From assembly GCF_000717055.1 (NCBI RefSeq), contig NZ_JNXI01000034.1, forward strand, positions 8,656-72,655: a stretch of 64,000 nucleotides of DNA, written 5' to 3'. The DNA is from Streptomyces iakyrus. Its GTDB lineage: Bacteria; Actinomycetota; Actinomycetes; Streptomycetales; Streptomycetaceae. The notes under the pieces are model-generated. The model searched no databases. It saw only the letters and a list, made by a program, of their open reading frames with translations, and was not told where the DNA came from. The position numbers and the translations under genes are program-made. The stretch's first letter is position 1. Each line of letters opens with the position of its first letter. Shown here in pieces: positions 17,814 to 26,095 of the stretch.

Positions 17814-18201
17814 GGCTGCTCTCCGAATCAGGATGCGAGGGGAAGAGAGCACTACGACCGGCCGAGTCCTTGGGAAAAGCGTGTCACGCCCGGGGGACGG
17901 GTGCATCCGGAACGGCCGGGGGACCGCCCGGACACGCGCCACCCCGCTCCGCGGATGGGCGGGCCCCCGGCATCCGCCCCTCCGCGGGTACGCGTGCCCC
18001 CGCATCCGCCCCTGCTCCGTGCCTGAGCGGTGCCCTGCGCCCGCCCCCTTTCCCCCGGGTGCGCCGGCCGCCGTACCCGCCCTGATCCGGTTGCGTGGTG
18101 CCCTGCACTCGCCGCTCGTTTCCGCCCCGCGCGGGCCCGCACATGCCGCTGCCCCGCCCCGTGGCCGGCGGGGCGGGGCAGCGGCCTGGCGCCGAGCCGG
18201 G
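17814..18201. other. Intergenic region, Arg/Pro-rich by chance, with a terminator
   Basis: A 388-base gap. Apart from the hairpin at 18145-18185 it is very G+C-rich and open in several frames, but no frame has a start with a ribosome binding site plus a plausible protein. The promoter of the repeat protein must lie near 17830-17900. Confidence 0.4.
18145..18185 (-). terminator. Hairpin terminator of the sugar catabolic operon
   Basis: A perfect 16-bp inverted repeat (18145-18160 with 18170-18185; arm GCCGCTGCCCCGCCCC) around a nine-base loop, placed 17 bases downstream of the last gene of the three-gene minus-strand operon. There is no clear U-tract, as is common in this genus. Confidence 0.8.
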
Positions 18202-19035
18202 TCAGCGGGTGTGTTCGGTGAACCTCCGCGCCGTCTCGGCCAGGACCTCCTGGCCGTCCCGTGCCCACAGGGCGTCGTTGAACAGCTCCACCTCGATGGC
18301 GCCGGTGTAGCCGGCCGCCTCCACGTGGTCCTGCCACTCCCGCATGTCGATCGACCCGTCGCCGATCTGGCCGCGGCCGGTGAGGACGCCCTCGGGGAGG
18401 GGAGTCGTCCAGTCGGCGAGCTGGAAGGTGTGGATACGGCCGCCCGCGCCAGCCCGGGCGATCTGCGCGGGGGCGGTGTCGTCCCACCAGATGTGGTAGG
18501 TGTCGACCGTGACGCCGACCTGGTGCGCCGGGAAGCGTTCGGCGAGGTCGAGGGCCTGGGCCAGGGTCGACACCACACAGCGGTCCGAGGCGTACATGGG
18601 GTGCAGCGGCTCGATGGCCAGCCGGACGCCGTGCCGCTCCGCGTACGGGCCCAGTTCCGACAGGGCGTCGGCGATGCGCTCGCGGGCGCCGTGCAGGTCC
18701 TTCGAGCCCGCGGGAAGCCCGCCCGAGACCAGGACCAGCGTGTCCGTGCCCAGCGTCGCCGCCTCGTCGATCGCGCGGCGGTTGTCGGCCAGGGCCTCGG
18801 CGCGCTCCGCCGGGTCGATCGCCGTGAAGAACCCGCCCCGGCACAACGTCGTCACCGTCAGCCCGGCGTCCCGCACCAGCTTCGCCGTGGCCTCCAGGCC
18901 GAACGCCTGCACCGGCTCGCGCCAGAGCCCCACGTTGCGGATGCCCAGCCGGGCGCAGCCGTCGGCCAGTTCCGGCAGCGACAGCTGCTTCACCGTCATC
19001 TGGTTGATGGAGAAGCGTTCCAGGGACCCGCTCAC
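18202..19035 (-). CDS. Sugar phosphate isomerase/epimerase (xylose isomerase-like TIM barrel)
   Basis: A 277-residue protein, third gene of a three-gene operon. It has the TIM-barrel pattern of the AP-endonuclease-2/xylose isomerase-like superfamily: LAIEPLHPMY (metal-ligand Glu), VGVTVDTYHIWWDD (Asp/His ligands), IHTFQLADW and IEVELFNDALW with the final Glu ligand. The GTG start overlaps the previous stop as GTGA, indicating translational coupling. It probably isomerises or epimerises an oxidised sugar intermediate made by the upstream Gfo/Idh/MocA enzyme. The exact substrate cannot be read from sequence. Confidence 0.88.
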   Translation of the reverse strand: MSGSLERFSINQMTVKQLSLPELADGCARLGIRNVGLWREPVQAFGLEATAKLVRDAGLTVTTLCRGGFFTAIDPAERAEALADNRRAIDEAATLGTDTLVLVSGGLPAGSKDLHGARERIADALSELGPYAERHGVRLAIEPLHPMYASDRCVVSTLAQALDLAERFPAHQVGVTVDTYHIWWDDTAPAQIARAGAGGRIHTFQLADWTTPLPEGVLTGRGQIGDGSIDMREWQDHVEAAGYTGAIEVELFNDALWARDGQEVLAETARRFTEHTR

Positions 19036-20183
19036 TGGTTCACCCCGTACACGCTCAGCAGCGTCTTCATCCGTTCCTCCGCGAGCTTCGGGTCGGGGAA
19101 CAGCCCCAGTCCGTCGGCCAGTTCGTAGGCCGTCGCGAAGTGCGGCAGCGAGCGTGCCGACTGCAGGCCGCCGACCATCGTGAAGTGCGTCTGGTGGCCC
19201 GCCAGCCAGGCCAGGAAGACCACGCCCGTCTTGTAGAAGCGGGTCGGGGTCTGGAACAGGTGCCGGGAGAGCCCGACCGTGGGGTCGAGCAGATCGCGGA
19301 AGCCCCGCACGTCGCCGGTGTCCAGGACCCGGACCGCCTGCGCCGCCAGCGGGCCCAGCGGGTCGAAGATGCCGAGCAGCGCGTGGCTGAAGCCCTGCTC
19401 GTCGCCCGCGATCAGCTCGGGGTAGTTGAAGTCGTCGCCCGTGTAGCAGCGCACGCCCTTCGGGAGCCGGCGGCGGATGTCGATCTCGCGCTGGGCGTCC
19501 AGCAGGGAGACCTTGATGCCGTCGACCTTGTCCGGGTGGGCGGCGATCACGTCCAGGAAGGTGTCCGTCGCCGCGTCCAGGTCGGCCGACCCCCAGTAGC
19601 CCTCCAGGGCCGGGTCGAACATCGGGCCCAGCCAGTGCAGGACCACCGGCTCGGCGGCCTGGCGCAGCAGGTGGCCGTAGACCTCCAGGTAGTCCTCCGG
19701 CCCGGAGGCCGCCGCCGCGAGCGCCCGGGACGCCATCAGGATGGCCTGCGCGCCGGACTCCTCGACGAGGGCGAGCTGCTCCTCGTAGGCCGCGCGGACC
19801 TCCGCGAGCGAGCCGGAGGCGATCTGGTCGGTGCCCACGCCGCAGGCGATGCGGCCGCCGACCGACGTGGCCTCGGCCGCCGACCGGCGGATCAGCTCCG
19901 CCGCGCCAGCCCAGTCCAGGCCCATGCCGCGCTGGGCGGTGTCCATGGCCTCGGCGACGCCGAGACCGTGCGACCACAGGTGGCGGCGGAAGGCGAGGGT
20001 GGCGTCCCAGTCGACCGCGGCGGGCGAGTCGGGGGAGACGTCCGCGAACGGGTCGGCGACGACGTGCGCGGCCGAGAAGACCGTGCGGGAGGTGAAGGGC
20101 GTCCCGGCGGTCACGGCCAGGGGCTCGGTGCGGGGCTCGTAGGTCCGCAACGCCCCGTCGGCGCCGGGAAGTCGGATGGTCAC
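19032..20183 (-). CDS. DUF993 family protein (dihydrodipicolinate synthase-like)
   Basis: A 383-residue protein, second gene of the operon. It has an aldolase-like barrel with GVRCYTGDDFNYPELI, a VVLHWLGPMFDPALEGYWG segment and KVDGIKVSLLD, where the lysine in IKVSLLD would be the Schiff-base candidate of the DHDPS/aldolase superfamily. Streptomyces annotations call this family DUF993. The GTG start at 20183 overlaps the upstream stop (GTGA), and its own stop overlaps the next start. By context it is a lyase or hydrolase acting on a keto-sugar made by the partner genes. The reaction has not been established to my knowledge. Confidence 0.85.
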   Translation of the reverse strand: MTIRLPGADGALRTYEPRTEPLAVTAGTPFTSRTVFSAAHVVADPFADVSPDSPAAVDWDATLAFRRHLWSHGLGVAEAMDTAQRGMGLDWAGAAELIRRSAAEATSVGGRIACGVGTDQIASGSLAEVRAAYEEQLALVEESGAQAILMASRALAAAASGPEDYLEVYGHLLRQAAEPVVLHWLGPMFDPALEGYWGSADLDAATDTFLDVIAAHPDKVDGIKVSLLDAQREIDIRRRLPKGVRCYTGDDFNYPELIAGDEQGFSHALLGIFDPLGPLAAQAVRVLDTGDVRGFRDLLDPTVGLSRHLFQTPTRFYKTGVVFLAWLAGHQTHFTMVGGLQSARSLPHFATAYELADGLGLFPDPKLAEERMKTLLSVYGVNQ

Positions 20184-21331
20184 AGCGCGATCTCCGGCAC
20201 GTCGAGACGGCGGCCCTCCGCCGAGGACTTCAGGCCCAGCTCGGCGAGCTGGACACCGCGGGCACCGGCCAGCAGGTCCCAGTGGTAGGGCGCGTCGGCG
20301 TAGACGTGCCGCAGGAACAGCTCCCACTGGGCCTTGAAGCCGTTGTCGAACTCGGCGTTGTCCGGGACCTCCTGCCACTGGTCGCGGAAGACCTCGGTGG
20401 CGGGGATGTCCGGGTTCCAGACCGGCTTGGGGGTGGCGCTGCGGTGCTGGGCACGGCAGTTCCTGAGTCCGGCCACCGCCGAGCCCTCCGTGCCGTCCAC
20501 CTGGAACTCCACCAGCTCGTCGCGGTTGACGCGCACGGCCCAGGAGGAGTTGATCTGGGCGATCGCGCCGCCTTCGAGCTCGAAGATGCCGTAGGCGGCG
20601 TCGTCGGCGGTGGCGTCGTACGGCTTGCCGTTCTCGTCCCAGCGCTGCGGGATGTGCGTGGCGGTGAGCGCCTGGACGGACTTCACCCGGCCGAACAGCT
20701 CGTGCAGCACGTACTCCCAGTGCGGGAACATGTCGACGACGATGCCGCCGCCGTCCTCGGAGCGGTAGTTCCAGGACGGGCGCTGGGCGTCCTGCCAGTC
20801 GCCTTCGAAGACCCAGTAGCCGAACTCGCCGCGCACGGACAGGATCCGGCCGAAGAAGCCGCCGTCGATCAGGCGCTTCAGCTTCAGCAGGCCCGGGAGG
20901 AACAGCTTGTCCTGGACGACGCCGTGCTTGATGCCGGCCTCGTTCGCCAGCCGGGCGAGGTCCAGGGCGCCGTCGAGGCCGGTGGCGGTGGGCTTCTCGG
21001 TGTAGATGTGCTTGCCGGCCGCGATGGCCTTCTTCAGGGCCTGCTCACGGGCGGAGGTGACCTGCGCGTCGAAGTAGATGTCCACCGTCTCGTCGGCGAG
21101 GACCGCGTCCACGTCCGTCGAGACGTGCTCCAGCCCGTGCTGCTCGGCCATCGCCTTCAGCGCGTGCTCCCGGCGGCCCACCAGGATCGGCTCGGGCCAC
21201 AGCACCGTGCCGTCGCCGAGGTCGAGGCCGCCCTGCTCGCGGAGGGCGAGGATGGAGCGGACCAGGTGCTGGCGGTAGCCCATGCGCCCGGTCACGCCGT
21301 TCATGGCGATTCGCACCGTCTTGCGTGTCAA
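20180..21331 (-). CDS. Gfo/Idh/MocA family NAD(P)-dependent sugar oxidoreductase
   Basis: A 383-residue first gene of the operon. The N-terminal Rossmann fold starts RIAMNGVTGRMGYRQHLVRS. The EKP motif (YTEKPTATGLDGAL) that holds the catalytic lysine is present, and the C-terminal part shows the Gfo/Idh beta-sheet domain. The TTG at 21331 is preferred because the protein then begins MTRKTVRIAMNG, the normal length; GGGAAC lies just upstream. An upstream GTG at 21382 would add 17 unlikely residues. It is divergent from a LacI repressor with a LacI-type operator about 95 bases ahead. Confidence 0.9.
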   Translation of the reverse strand: MTRKTVRIAMNGVTGRMGYRQHLVRSILALREQGGLDLGDGTVLWPEPILVGRREHALKAMAEQHGLEHVSTDVDAVLADETVDIYFDAQVTSAREQALKKAIAAGKHIYTEKPTATGLDGALDLARLANEAGIKHGVVQDKLFLPGLLKLKRLIDGGFFGRILSVRGEFGYWVFEGDWQDAQRPSWNYRSEDGGGIVVDMFPHWEYVLHELFGRVKSVQALTATHIPQRWDENGKPYDATADDAAYGIFELEGGAIAQINSSWAVRVNRDELVEFQVDGTEGSAVAGLRNCRAQHRSATPKPVWNPDIPATEVFRDQWQEVPDNAEFDNGFKAQWELFLRHVYADAPYHWDLLAGARGVQLAELGLKSSAEGRRLDVPEIAL

Positions 21332-21420
21332 CGTCGTTCCCTTCGTACGCGGTCGCGGCGCCGCGTACGCCCCACCCGTCACAGCCGGCCCGGGAGCCGC
21401 CGGCTAACTGGTGAGCGTTG

Positions 21421-21436
21421 CAGCAAGCGCTTTCTA
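21421..21436. promoter_or_regulatory. LacI-type operator
   Basis: The palindromic core AAGCGCTT (21425-21432) inside CAGCAAGCGCTTTC has the central CG and half-site form bound by LacI/GalR repressors. It lies between the Gfo/Idh operon and the divergent LacI gene, where it can control the operon. Confidence 0.75.
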
Positions 21437-21669
21437 TATACGGAGAAGCTAGCCTCTGAACCGCGGTCCGGACAAGACCGTGACCAGGACGAGTTGTTCG
21501 AGGGGGCGAACAACAGGGGGTCGGGGGCTTAAGGTCTGCTCGGAACCTTGGCCATTGGTTCGCCGGGGCGGGGGCGGTCGACCTGCTGATCCGTGCGGAA
21601 CCATGTCCGGTGGTCCGGGTGTGTACGAGGGCGGAGACGAGACGAGATGCGCGACCGGAGGACGACGAG

Positions 21670-22719
21670 ATGACGGTGACCCTGGCGGACGTGGCGGCCC
21701 GCGCCCAGGTCTCACCCGCGACGGTGTCGCGCGTGCTGAACGGGAACTACCCCGTGGCGGCCTCCACCCGCGAGCGGGTGCTGAAGGCCGTGGACGAGCT
21801 GGACTACGTGCTCAACGGGCCCGCGAGCGCCCTGGCCGCCGCCACCTCCGACCTGGTCGGGATCCTGGTGAACGACATCGCCGACCCGTTCTTCGGGATC
21901 ATGGCGAGCGCCATCCAGGCCGAGATCGGCGGGCCGGGCGGCCGTGCGGGCGGGGAGAGACTCGCGGTGGTCTGCAACACGGGCGGCTCACCCGAACGGG
22001 AGCTGACCTACCTCACGCTGCTTCAGCGGCAGCGGGCCGCGGCCGTGGTGCTGACCGGCGGGGCGATCGAGGACGCGGCGCACCAGGCGGCGATGGACGC
22101 CAAGGTGCGCAAGCTGGGGGAGGCCGGGACACGGGTCGTGCTGTGCGGACGCCCGCCGGCGCCGGACACCGGGGCCATCGCGCTGACCTTCGACAACCGC
22201 GGTGGCGGGCAGGAGCTGACCGAGCACCTCATCGGGCTCGGGCACCGGCGGCTCGGCTACATCGCGGGCCCCGAGGAGCGGACGACCACGCGGCACCGGC
22301 TGGAAGGGCACCGGGCCGCGCTGGCCGCGCACGGCATCGAGGAGGACCCCCGGTGGACGGTGCACGGACGCTACGACCGGCGGTCCGGCTACGAGGCGAC
22401 GCTGGAGCTGCTGCGGCGTGACCCGTCGCTGACGGCGGTCGTCGCGGCGAACGACTCCGTCGCACTGGGGGCCTGCGCCGCGCTGCGCGACTCGGGCCTG
22501 CGGATCCCGGAGGACGTGTCGGTGGCGGGCTTCGACGACCTGCCGTTCAGCATCGACGCGGTGCCGTCGCTGACGACCGTGCGGCTGCCGCTGGCGGAGG
22601 CGGGTGCCCGGGCCGGACGGATCGCCATGGGCCGCGAGGAGGCGCCGCCCGGGGGGATCGCTTCGGTGCGGGGCGAGTTGATGGTGCGCGGGTCCTCCGG
22701 GGTGCCGCGGGCCTCTTAG
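21670..22719 (+). CDS. LacI family transcriptional repressor
   Basis: A 349-residue regulator. The HTH is VTLADVAARAQVSPATVSRV, with hinge helix (GPASALAA) and the usual periplasmic-binding-like domain (VGILVNDIADPFFGIMASAI; FDDLPFSIDAVPSLTTV). The ATG at 21670 has CGGAGG seven bases upstream. It is divergent from the three-gene sugar operon and most likely represses it. An extra Gly-rich segment (GGPGGRAGGERL) widens the first subdomain. A 25-bp tandem duplication straddles its stop codon. Confidence 0.92.
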   Translation: MTVTLADVAARAQVSPATVSRVLNGNYPVAASTRERVLKAVDELDYVLNGPASALAAATSDLVGILVNDIADPFFGIMASAIQAEIGGPGGRAGGERLAVVCNTGGSPERELTYLTLLQRQRAAAVVLTGGAIEDAAHQAAMDAKVRKLGEAGTRVVLCGRPPAPDTGAIALTFDNRGGGQELTEHLIGLGHRRLGYIAGPEERTTTRHRLEGHRAALAAHGIEEDPRWTVHGRYDRRSGYEATLELLRRDPSLTAVVAANDSVALGACAALRDSGLRIPEDVSVAGFDDLPFSIDAVPSLTTVRLPLAEAGARAGRIAMGREEAPPGGIASVRGELMVRGSSGVPRAS

Positions 22720-22761
22720 CAGCCGGGGCCTGGAGAGCCTCTTGGCAGCCGGGGCCTGGAG
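22711..22761. repeat. 25-bp tandem duplication across the LacI stop codon
   Basis: The 25 bases at 22711-22735 recur at 22737-22761 with one difference. The first copy contains the gene's TAG stop and the second has TGG at the same place. The duplication is therefore 3' of the coding sequence and does not alter the protein. Confidence 0.85.
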
Positions 22762-22829
22762 GCGGGGGCGGTGCGAGGCCTGCCGTCCCCATGCCCCTGC
22801 GCCCCCGCTTCGGCCCGGACGTCCCCGCG

Positions 22830-23402
22830 TCAGCGAACGACGTCGAAGACGTTCTTCTGGATCCCGTTGGCGTAGGCCTCGTGCTCGACGAGCCGCAGCT
22901 TCTGGGTGTCCTTGTCCGTGGCGCTGAAGAGCCGCTTGCCCGCGCCGAGCAGAAGCGGAAAGACGAGCAGGTGGTAGCGGTCGATCAGGCCGGCGTCCGA
23001 AAGGGCCTGGTTGAGTGAGGCGCTGCCGTGGACGATGATCGGGCCGCCCTCGGTCTCCTTCAGCGCGGCGACCTCGTCGAGCGAGCGCAGGATCACCGTC
23101 TCGCCCCAGTTCGACACCAGGTTCTCCTCGGCGAGGGTGGTGGAGACGACGTACTTCGGCATCACGTTGTAGTCGGCGAATTCCTCCATGTCGGGCCATA
23201 CCGGGCTGAACGCCTCATAGCTGAGGCGGCCCATCATCAGCGCGGTGGCCTCCTCCTGCTCCCGGCCTTTGATCTCGTACGCCTCGGGGAGGAACTCGAC
23301 GTCCTTGAAGGTCCACCCGGAGTTCCGGTAACCGGGCTCGCCGCCCGGGGCCTCGACGACGCCGTCGAGCGAGATGAAAGCGGTGCTGATCAGGGTGCGC
23401 AT
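22830..23402 (-). CDS. Dihydrofolate reductase-fold family protein (RibD C-terminal like)
   Basis: A 190-residue protein beginning RTLISTAFISLDGVVEAPGG, the strand and loop that open the RibD-C/DHFR-like domain. MMGRLSYEAF and IIVHGSASLNQAL follow, forming the NADPH-binding part, and then FPLLLGAGKRLF. It is probably an NADPH-dependent reductase of unknown substrate; such genes are common in actinomycetes. The start at 23402 is fixed by the conserved MRTLI N-terminus. It is divergent from the MarR-GNAT gene across a 224-base region. Confidence 0.88.
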   Translation of the reverse strand: MRTLISTAFISLDGVVEAPGGEPGYRNSGWTFKDVEFLPEAYEIKGREQEEATALMMGRLSYEAFSPVWPDMEEFADYNVMPKYVVSTTLAEENLVSNWGETVILRSLDEVAALKETEGGPIIVHGSASLNQALSDAGLIDRYHLLVFPLLLGAGKRLFSATDKDTQKLRLVEHEAYANGIQKNVFDVVR

Positions 23403-23580
23403 GTCGGGTTCCTCGGTATCTCGTGACGGGTGCTCGGCGGATTCGTCCCTGCACGCTTCCACATCACTTGCGGCTGCGACGCACGAACACCCTTCCTGAC
23501 CGCGGAACCCGGAGAAACTCATCGGCCGTCGCCCGGCCGCGGCATCTCGTCCTGGTCTCCGGCGTCCCGGACGTCTAAGC

Positions 23581-23622
23581 TCGACCCCAGATATCTCTGA
23601 CTGAGTCAAATATCGGGGTCGA
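23581..23622. promoter_or_regulatory. Candidate MarR operator, nested inverted repeats
   Basis: Outer arms TCGACCCC (23581-23588) and GGGGTCGA (23615-23622) enclose the dyad TGACTGAGTCA (23598-23608) flanked by ATAT. The distal arm ends four bases before the start codon of the MarR-GNAT gene, so a bound dimer would block transcription or translation initiation. Confidence 0.65.
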
Positions 23623-23626
23623 GACC

Positions 23627-24592
23627 ATGACCGTCCAGGACATCCGCTCCTTCAACCGCTTCTACACGAACGTCATCGGAGCCCTCGACTACGGCCGCCG
23701 GCTCTACGCCCCCTACACCCTCACCGAGTCCCGCGTCCTCTACGAGCTGGCGCACGCGCCCCGTACCGACGCCGCCGACCTGCGGGCCCAGCTGCACCTG
23801 GACGCCGGGTACCTGACGCGCATCCTGAACAAGTTCGAGCAGGACGGGCTGGTCGAGCGCGGCCCCTCCGAGACGGACCCGCGCCGTCGCAGCGTCACGC
23901 TCACCACACCCGGCCGGGAGGCCGCCGCCCTGCTCGACGAGCGGGCACGGCAGGCGGTCGGGGAGATGCTGGACACGGTCAGCGCCGAGGACCGGCCGCG
24001 GCTCGCGGAGGCCATGCGGACCGTCCGGACGATCCTGGGCGAGAGCCGCGTCCCGCGCCCCGAGGACGTGGTCCTGCGCGAGCCCGCCCCCGGCGACCTC
24101 GGCTGGATCGTCCAGCGCAATGCCGCGCTGTACGCCGCCGAGTACGGCTGGAACGCCGACTACGAGGGCCTGGTCGCGCGGATCGTCGCCGACTACGCCG
24201 AGGACCACGAGCCGCGCCGGGAGCGGACGTGGATCGCCGAGCTGGACGGCCGGCCGGTGGGCTGCGTGATGTGTGTCCGGGACGACGCGTCCGGCGCCGC
24301 CCGGCTGCGGCTCCTGCTCGTCGAGCCGGACGCGCGCGGCCTCGGCATCGGCGACCGCCTGGTGGGGACGCTCGTCGGCTTCGCGCGCGACGCCGGCTAC
24401 CGCGAGGTCGTCCTGTGGACGAACGACGTCCTCGCCGCGGCCCGCCGCATCTACCGGCGCCACGGTTTCGTCCTTGTCGCGGAGAAACCGCACCACTCTT
24501 TCGGCCGGGATCTGGTCGGCCAGGACTGGCGACTGGATCTTCACGCAACACCCGGGGGACGGAGGGGAGTCGCAGGCGGGGGTGCCGGGTAG
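23627..24592 (+). CDS. MarR regulator-GNAT acetyltransferase fusion
   Basis: A 321-residue protein of two domains. Residues ~1-145 are a MarR winged helix (LTESRVLYELA, LRAQLHLDAGYLTRILNKFE as recognition helix, VTLTTPGREAAALL wing end). Residues ~150-310 are a GNAT fold with RLRLLLVEPDARGLGIGDRLVG, the acetyl-CoA loop, and LWTNDVLAAARRIYRRHGF. Such MarR-GNAT fusions are known in actinobacteria and proteobacteria, and the acetyltransferase may act on a small molecule that also affects DNA binding. The start codon sits at the edge of a palindrome, suggesting autoregulation. The next gene starts 11 bases after its stop and is probably co-transcribed. Confidence 0.9.
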   Translation: MTVQDIRSFNRFYTNVIGALDYGRRLYAPYTLTESRVLYELAHAPRTDAADLRAQLHLDAGYLTRILNKFEQDGLVERGPSETDPRRRSVTLTTPGREAAALLDERARQAVGEMLDTVSAEDRPRLAEAMRTVRTILGESRVPRPEDVVLREPAPGDLGWIVQRNAALYAAEYGWNADYEGLVARIVADYAEDHEPRRERTWIAELDGRPVGCVMCVRDDASGAARLRLLLVEPDARGLGIGDRLVGTLVGFARDAGYREVVLWTNDVLAAARRIYRRHGFVLVAEKPHHSFGRDLVGQDWRLDLHATPGGRRGVAGGGAG

Positions 24593-24603
24593 ATTCCGTC
24601 CAC

Positions 24604-25407
24604 ATGAAGCTGGCGTTCTCCACCCTCGGTGTCCCTGGCCTGCCCCTGCCCGACGTCCTGCGCCTCGCGACCGCCCACGGCTATCACGGCGTGGAACTGC
24701 GCACCCATCCCGAGGAACCGGTCCACACCGGCCTCGGCCCCGCCGAACGGGCGGACGTCGCGGCCGAGTTCAAGGGAGCGGGCGTAGAGCTCCTGGGCCT
24801 GGCGGGCTACGCACAGGTCGCCGCGCCGGGCGACGACGAGCCCGTCCTGGCCGAGATCCGTGCCCTCGTCGACCTGGCCCACGACCTGGGAGCCCCGTAC
24901 GTCCGGGTCTTCCCCGGCGGCGACCTCGACGTCCAGGCCCCCGAGGAGGCCGACGCGACGGCCGCCCGCCGCCTGGGCACGGCCGCCGAACACGCCAACG
25001 ACCTGGGCGTCCGCATCCTCCTCGAAACCCACGACTCGCACCGCACCGCCGCCGACGCGATGCGGATCCTCGGCCTCGTCGGCCACCGCCAGGTCGGCGC
25101 CCTCTGGGACGTGATGCACACCTGGCTCGGCGGCGAACAGCCCTCCGAGACCTACGCGGCCCTCTCCCCGCACCTCGGCTACGTCCAGGTCAAGGACATC
25201 GCCTCCCCCGACGACACGACCCCCCTGCCCCTCGGCGCGGGCGTCCTCCCACTCGCCGAATGCGTCGAGGTCCTCTCCCGCCACGGCTGGGACGGCTGGC
25301 TCTGCTGGGAGTACGAGAAGCGCTGGTACGAGGACGCGGCGCCGCTGCCCGACCTCCTGGGACCGGGGCGCGAGCACCTGAGCAGGTTGCTGAACGAGTC
25401 GGCGTGA
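24604..25407 (+). CDS. Sugar phosphate isomerase/epimerase (TIM barrel)
   Basis: A 267-residue protein opening KLAFSTLGVPGLPLPDVLRL, the first barrel strand of the xylose isomerase-like/AP endonuclease 2 superfamily. ILLETHDSH, GALWDVMHTW, YVQVKDI and WLCWEYEKRW supply the expected Glu, Asp, His and Glu metal ligands in order. No substrate can be assigned. It is a different member of the superfamily from the one at 18202 (little resemblance outside the motifs). It begins 11 bases after the MarR-GNAT stop with no strong ribosome binding site of its own, so coupling is likely. Confidence 0.88.
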   Translation: MKLAFSTLGVPGLPLPDVLRLATAHGYHGVELRTHPEEPVHTGLGPAERADVAAEFKGAGVELLGLAGYAQVAAPGDDEPVLAEIRALVDLAHDLGAPYVRVFPGGDLDVQAPEEADATAARRLGTAAEHANDLGVRILLETHDSHRTAADAMRILGLVGHRQVGALWDVMHTWLGGEQPSETYAALSPHLGYVQVKDIASPDDTTPLPLGAGVLPLAECVEVLSRHGWDGWLCWEYEKRWYEDAAPLPDLLGPGREHLSRLLNESA

Positions 25408-25642
25408 CGCCCGGCCCCGGGCGGACCGGGCGGTCCCGCTCGCCAGGACCGTCGGCGGCCGCCCGGGCCGGCAGGCCGGCGACAGTATCCGTGCAGGTCA
25501 GGGGGTGCTGTCGCGTCCTGCCGGAGGCGTCGGTCACTTTGGCGAGCCTCGCCCAGTCCCGGGACGCCCTCGCCGACTACATCGAGGCGGCCGAACGCGT
25601 GGGCGGCGAGAGCTACCCGCCCCTGGGTCTCACGCAGCCTGC

Positions 25643-25843
25643 CTAACCCTTGATGTGCCCGTCCTTGACGGCGCTGACGAACGCGTCCCAGCCGCTCCGC
25701 GAGAAGACCAGGGCGGGACCATGGGCGGCTTTGCTGTCCCGCACCGGGACGCCGGGGTGGCCGGGGGCGACTTCGAGGCACTCAGCTTGGCTGCCGCCGC
25801 TGTAGCTGGACTTGAACCACCCGGTGTACTCACTGCTGATCAT
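25643..25843 (-). CDS. DUF397 family protein
   Basis: A 66-residue protein with the full DUF397 pattern: the WFKSSYSGGSQAECLEVA segment, VPVRDSK and LVFSRSGWDAFVSAVKDG. DUF397 genes in Streptomyces stand next to XRE/DUF5753 regulators, and the pair is often compared with BldB/WhiJ-type developmental modules. Here it overlaps by 14 bases the broken remains of such a regulator (25830-26027). It may therefore be an orphan, or may pair with a regulator encoded elsewhere. Confidence 0.9.
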   Translation of the reverse strand: MISSEYTGWFKSSYSGGSQAECLEVAPGHPGVPVRDSKAAHGPALVFSRSGWDAFVSAVKDGHIKG

Positions 25844-26027
25844 GCGCGTGATCCTCTGCTGCCGCCCTGACTAGGCCCACTGACTCCTGCTGCGACAACG
25901 CGTCGCTCAGAGCCAGAGCGTAAGCGGTCTGACAGGCACTCACCAGAGCCGGATCGTCCATCAGACGTCCCGTCTCGTACGCGTCGACGTATGCCACCGG
26001 CGTTCGAAGCATGCGGCGTTCGTCCAT
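25830..26027 (-). pseudogene. C-terminal remnant of an XRE/DUF5753 regulator
   Basis: An open frame of 65 codons from ATG 26027 reads VAYVDAYETGRLMDDPALVS followed by an ALALSDALSQQESVGLVRAAAED helix. It resembles the last ~55 residues of DUF5753 regulators that accompany DUF397 genes. The N-terminal helix-turn-helix and most of DUF5753 (about 220 residues) are missing, and the CGNR gene lies directly upstream. It could be a small expressed protein, but the context points to a deletion remnant. Confidence 0.55.
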
Positions 26028-26095
26028 CGGCCAAGGGTCGCGGAGAGCAGGGGCGCGCGGCTCGCCCGCAGGGCCCGGCCATGACCGGGACGGTG

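Noticed and set aside
18900..21331. Inositol catabolism (iolE/iolG) as the role of the Gfo/Idh-DUF993-isomerase operon
   Set aside because: The fold families fit, but DUF993 is not part of the known inositol route and the operon has its own LacI operator far from iolC-iolD, so I leave the substrate open.
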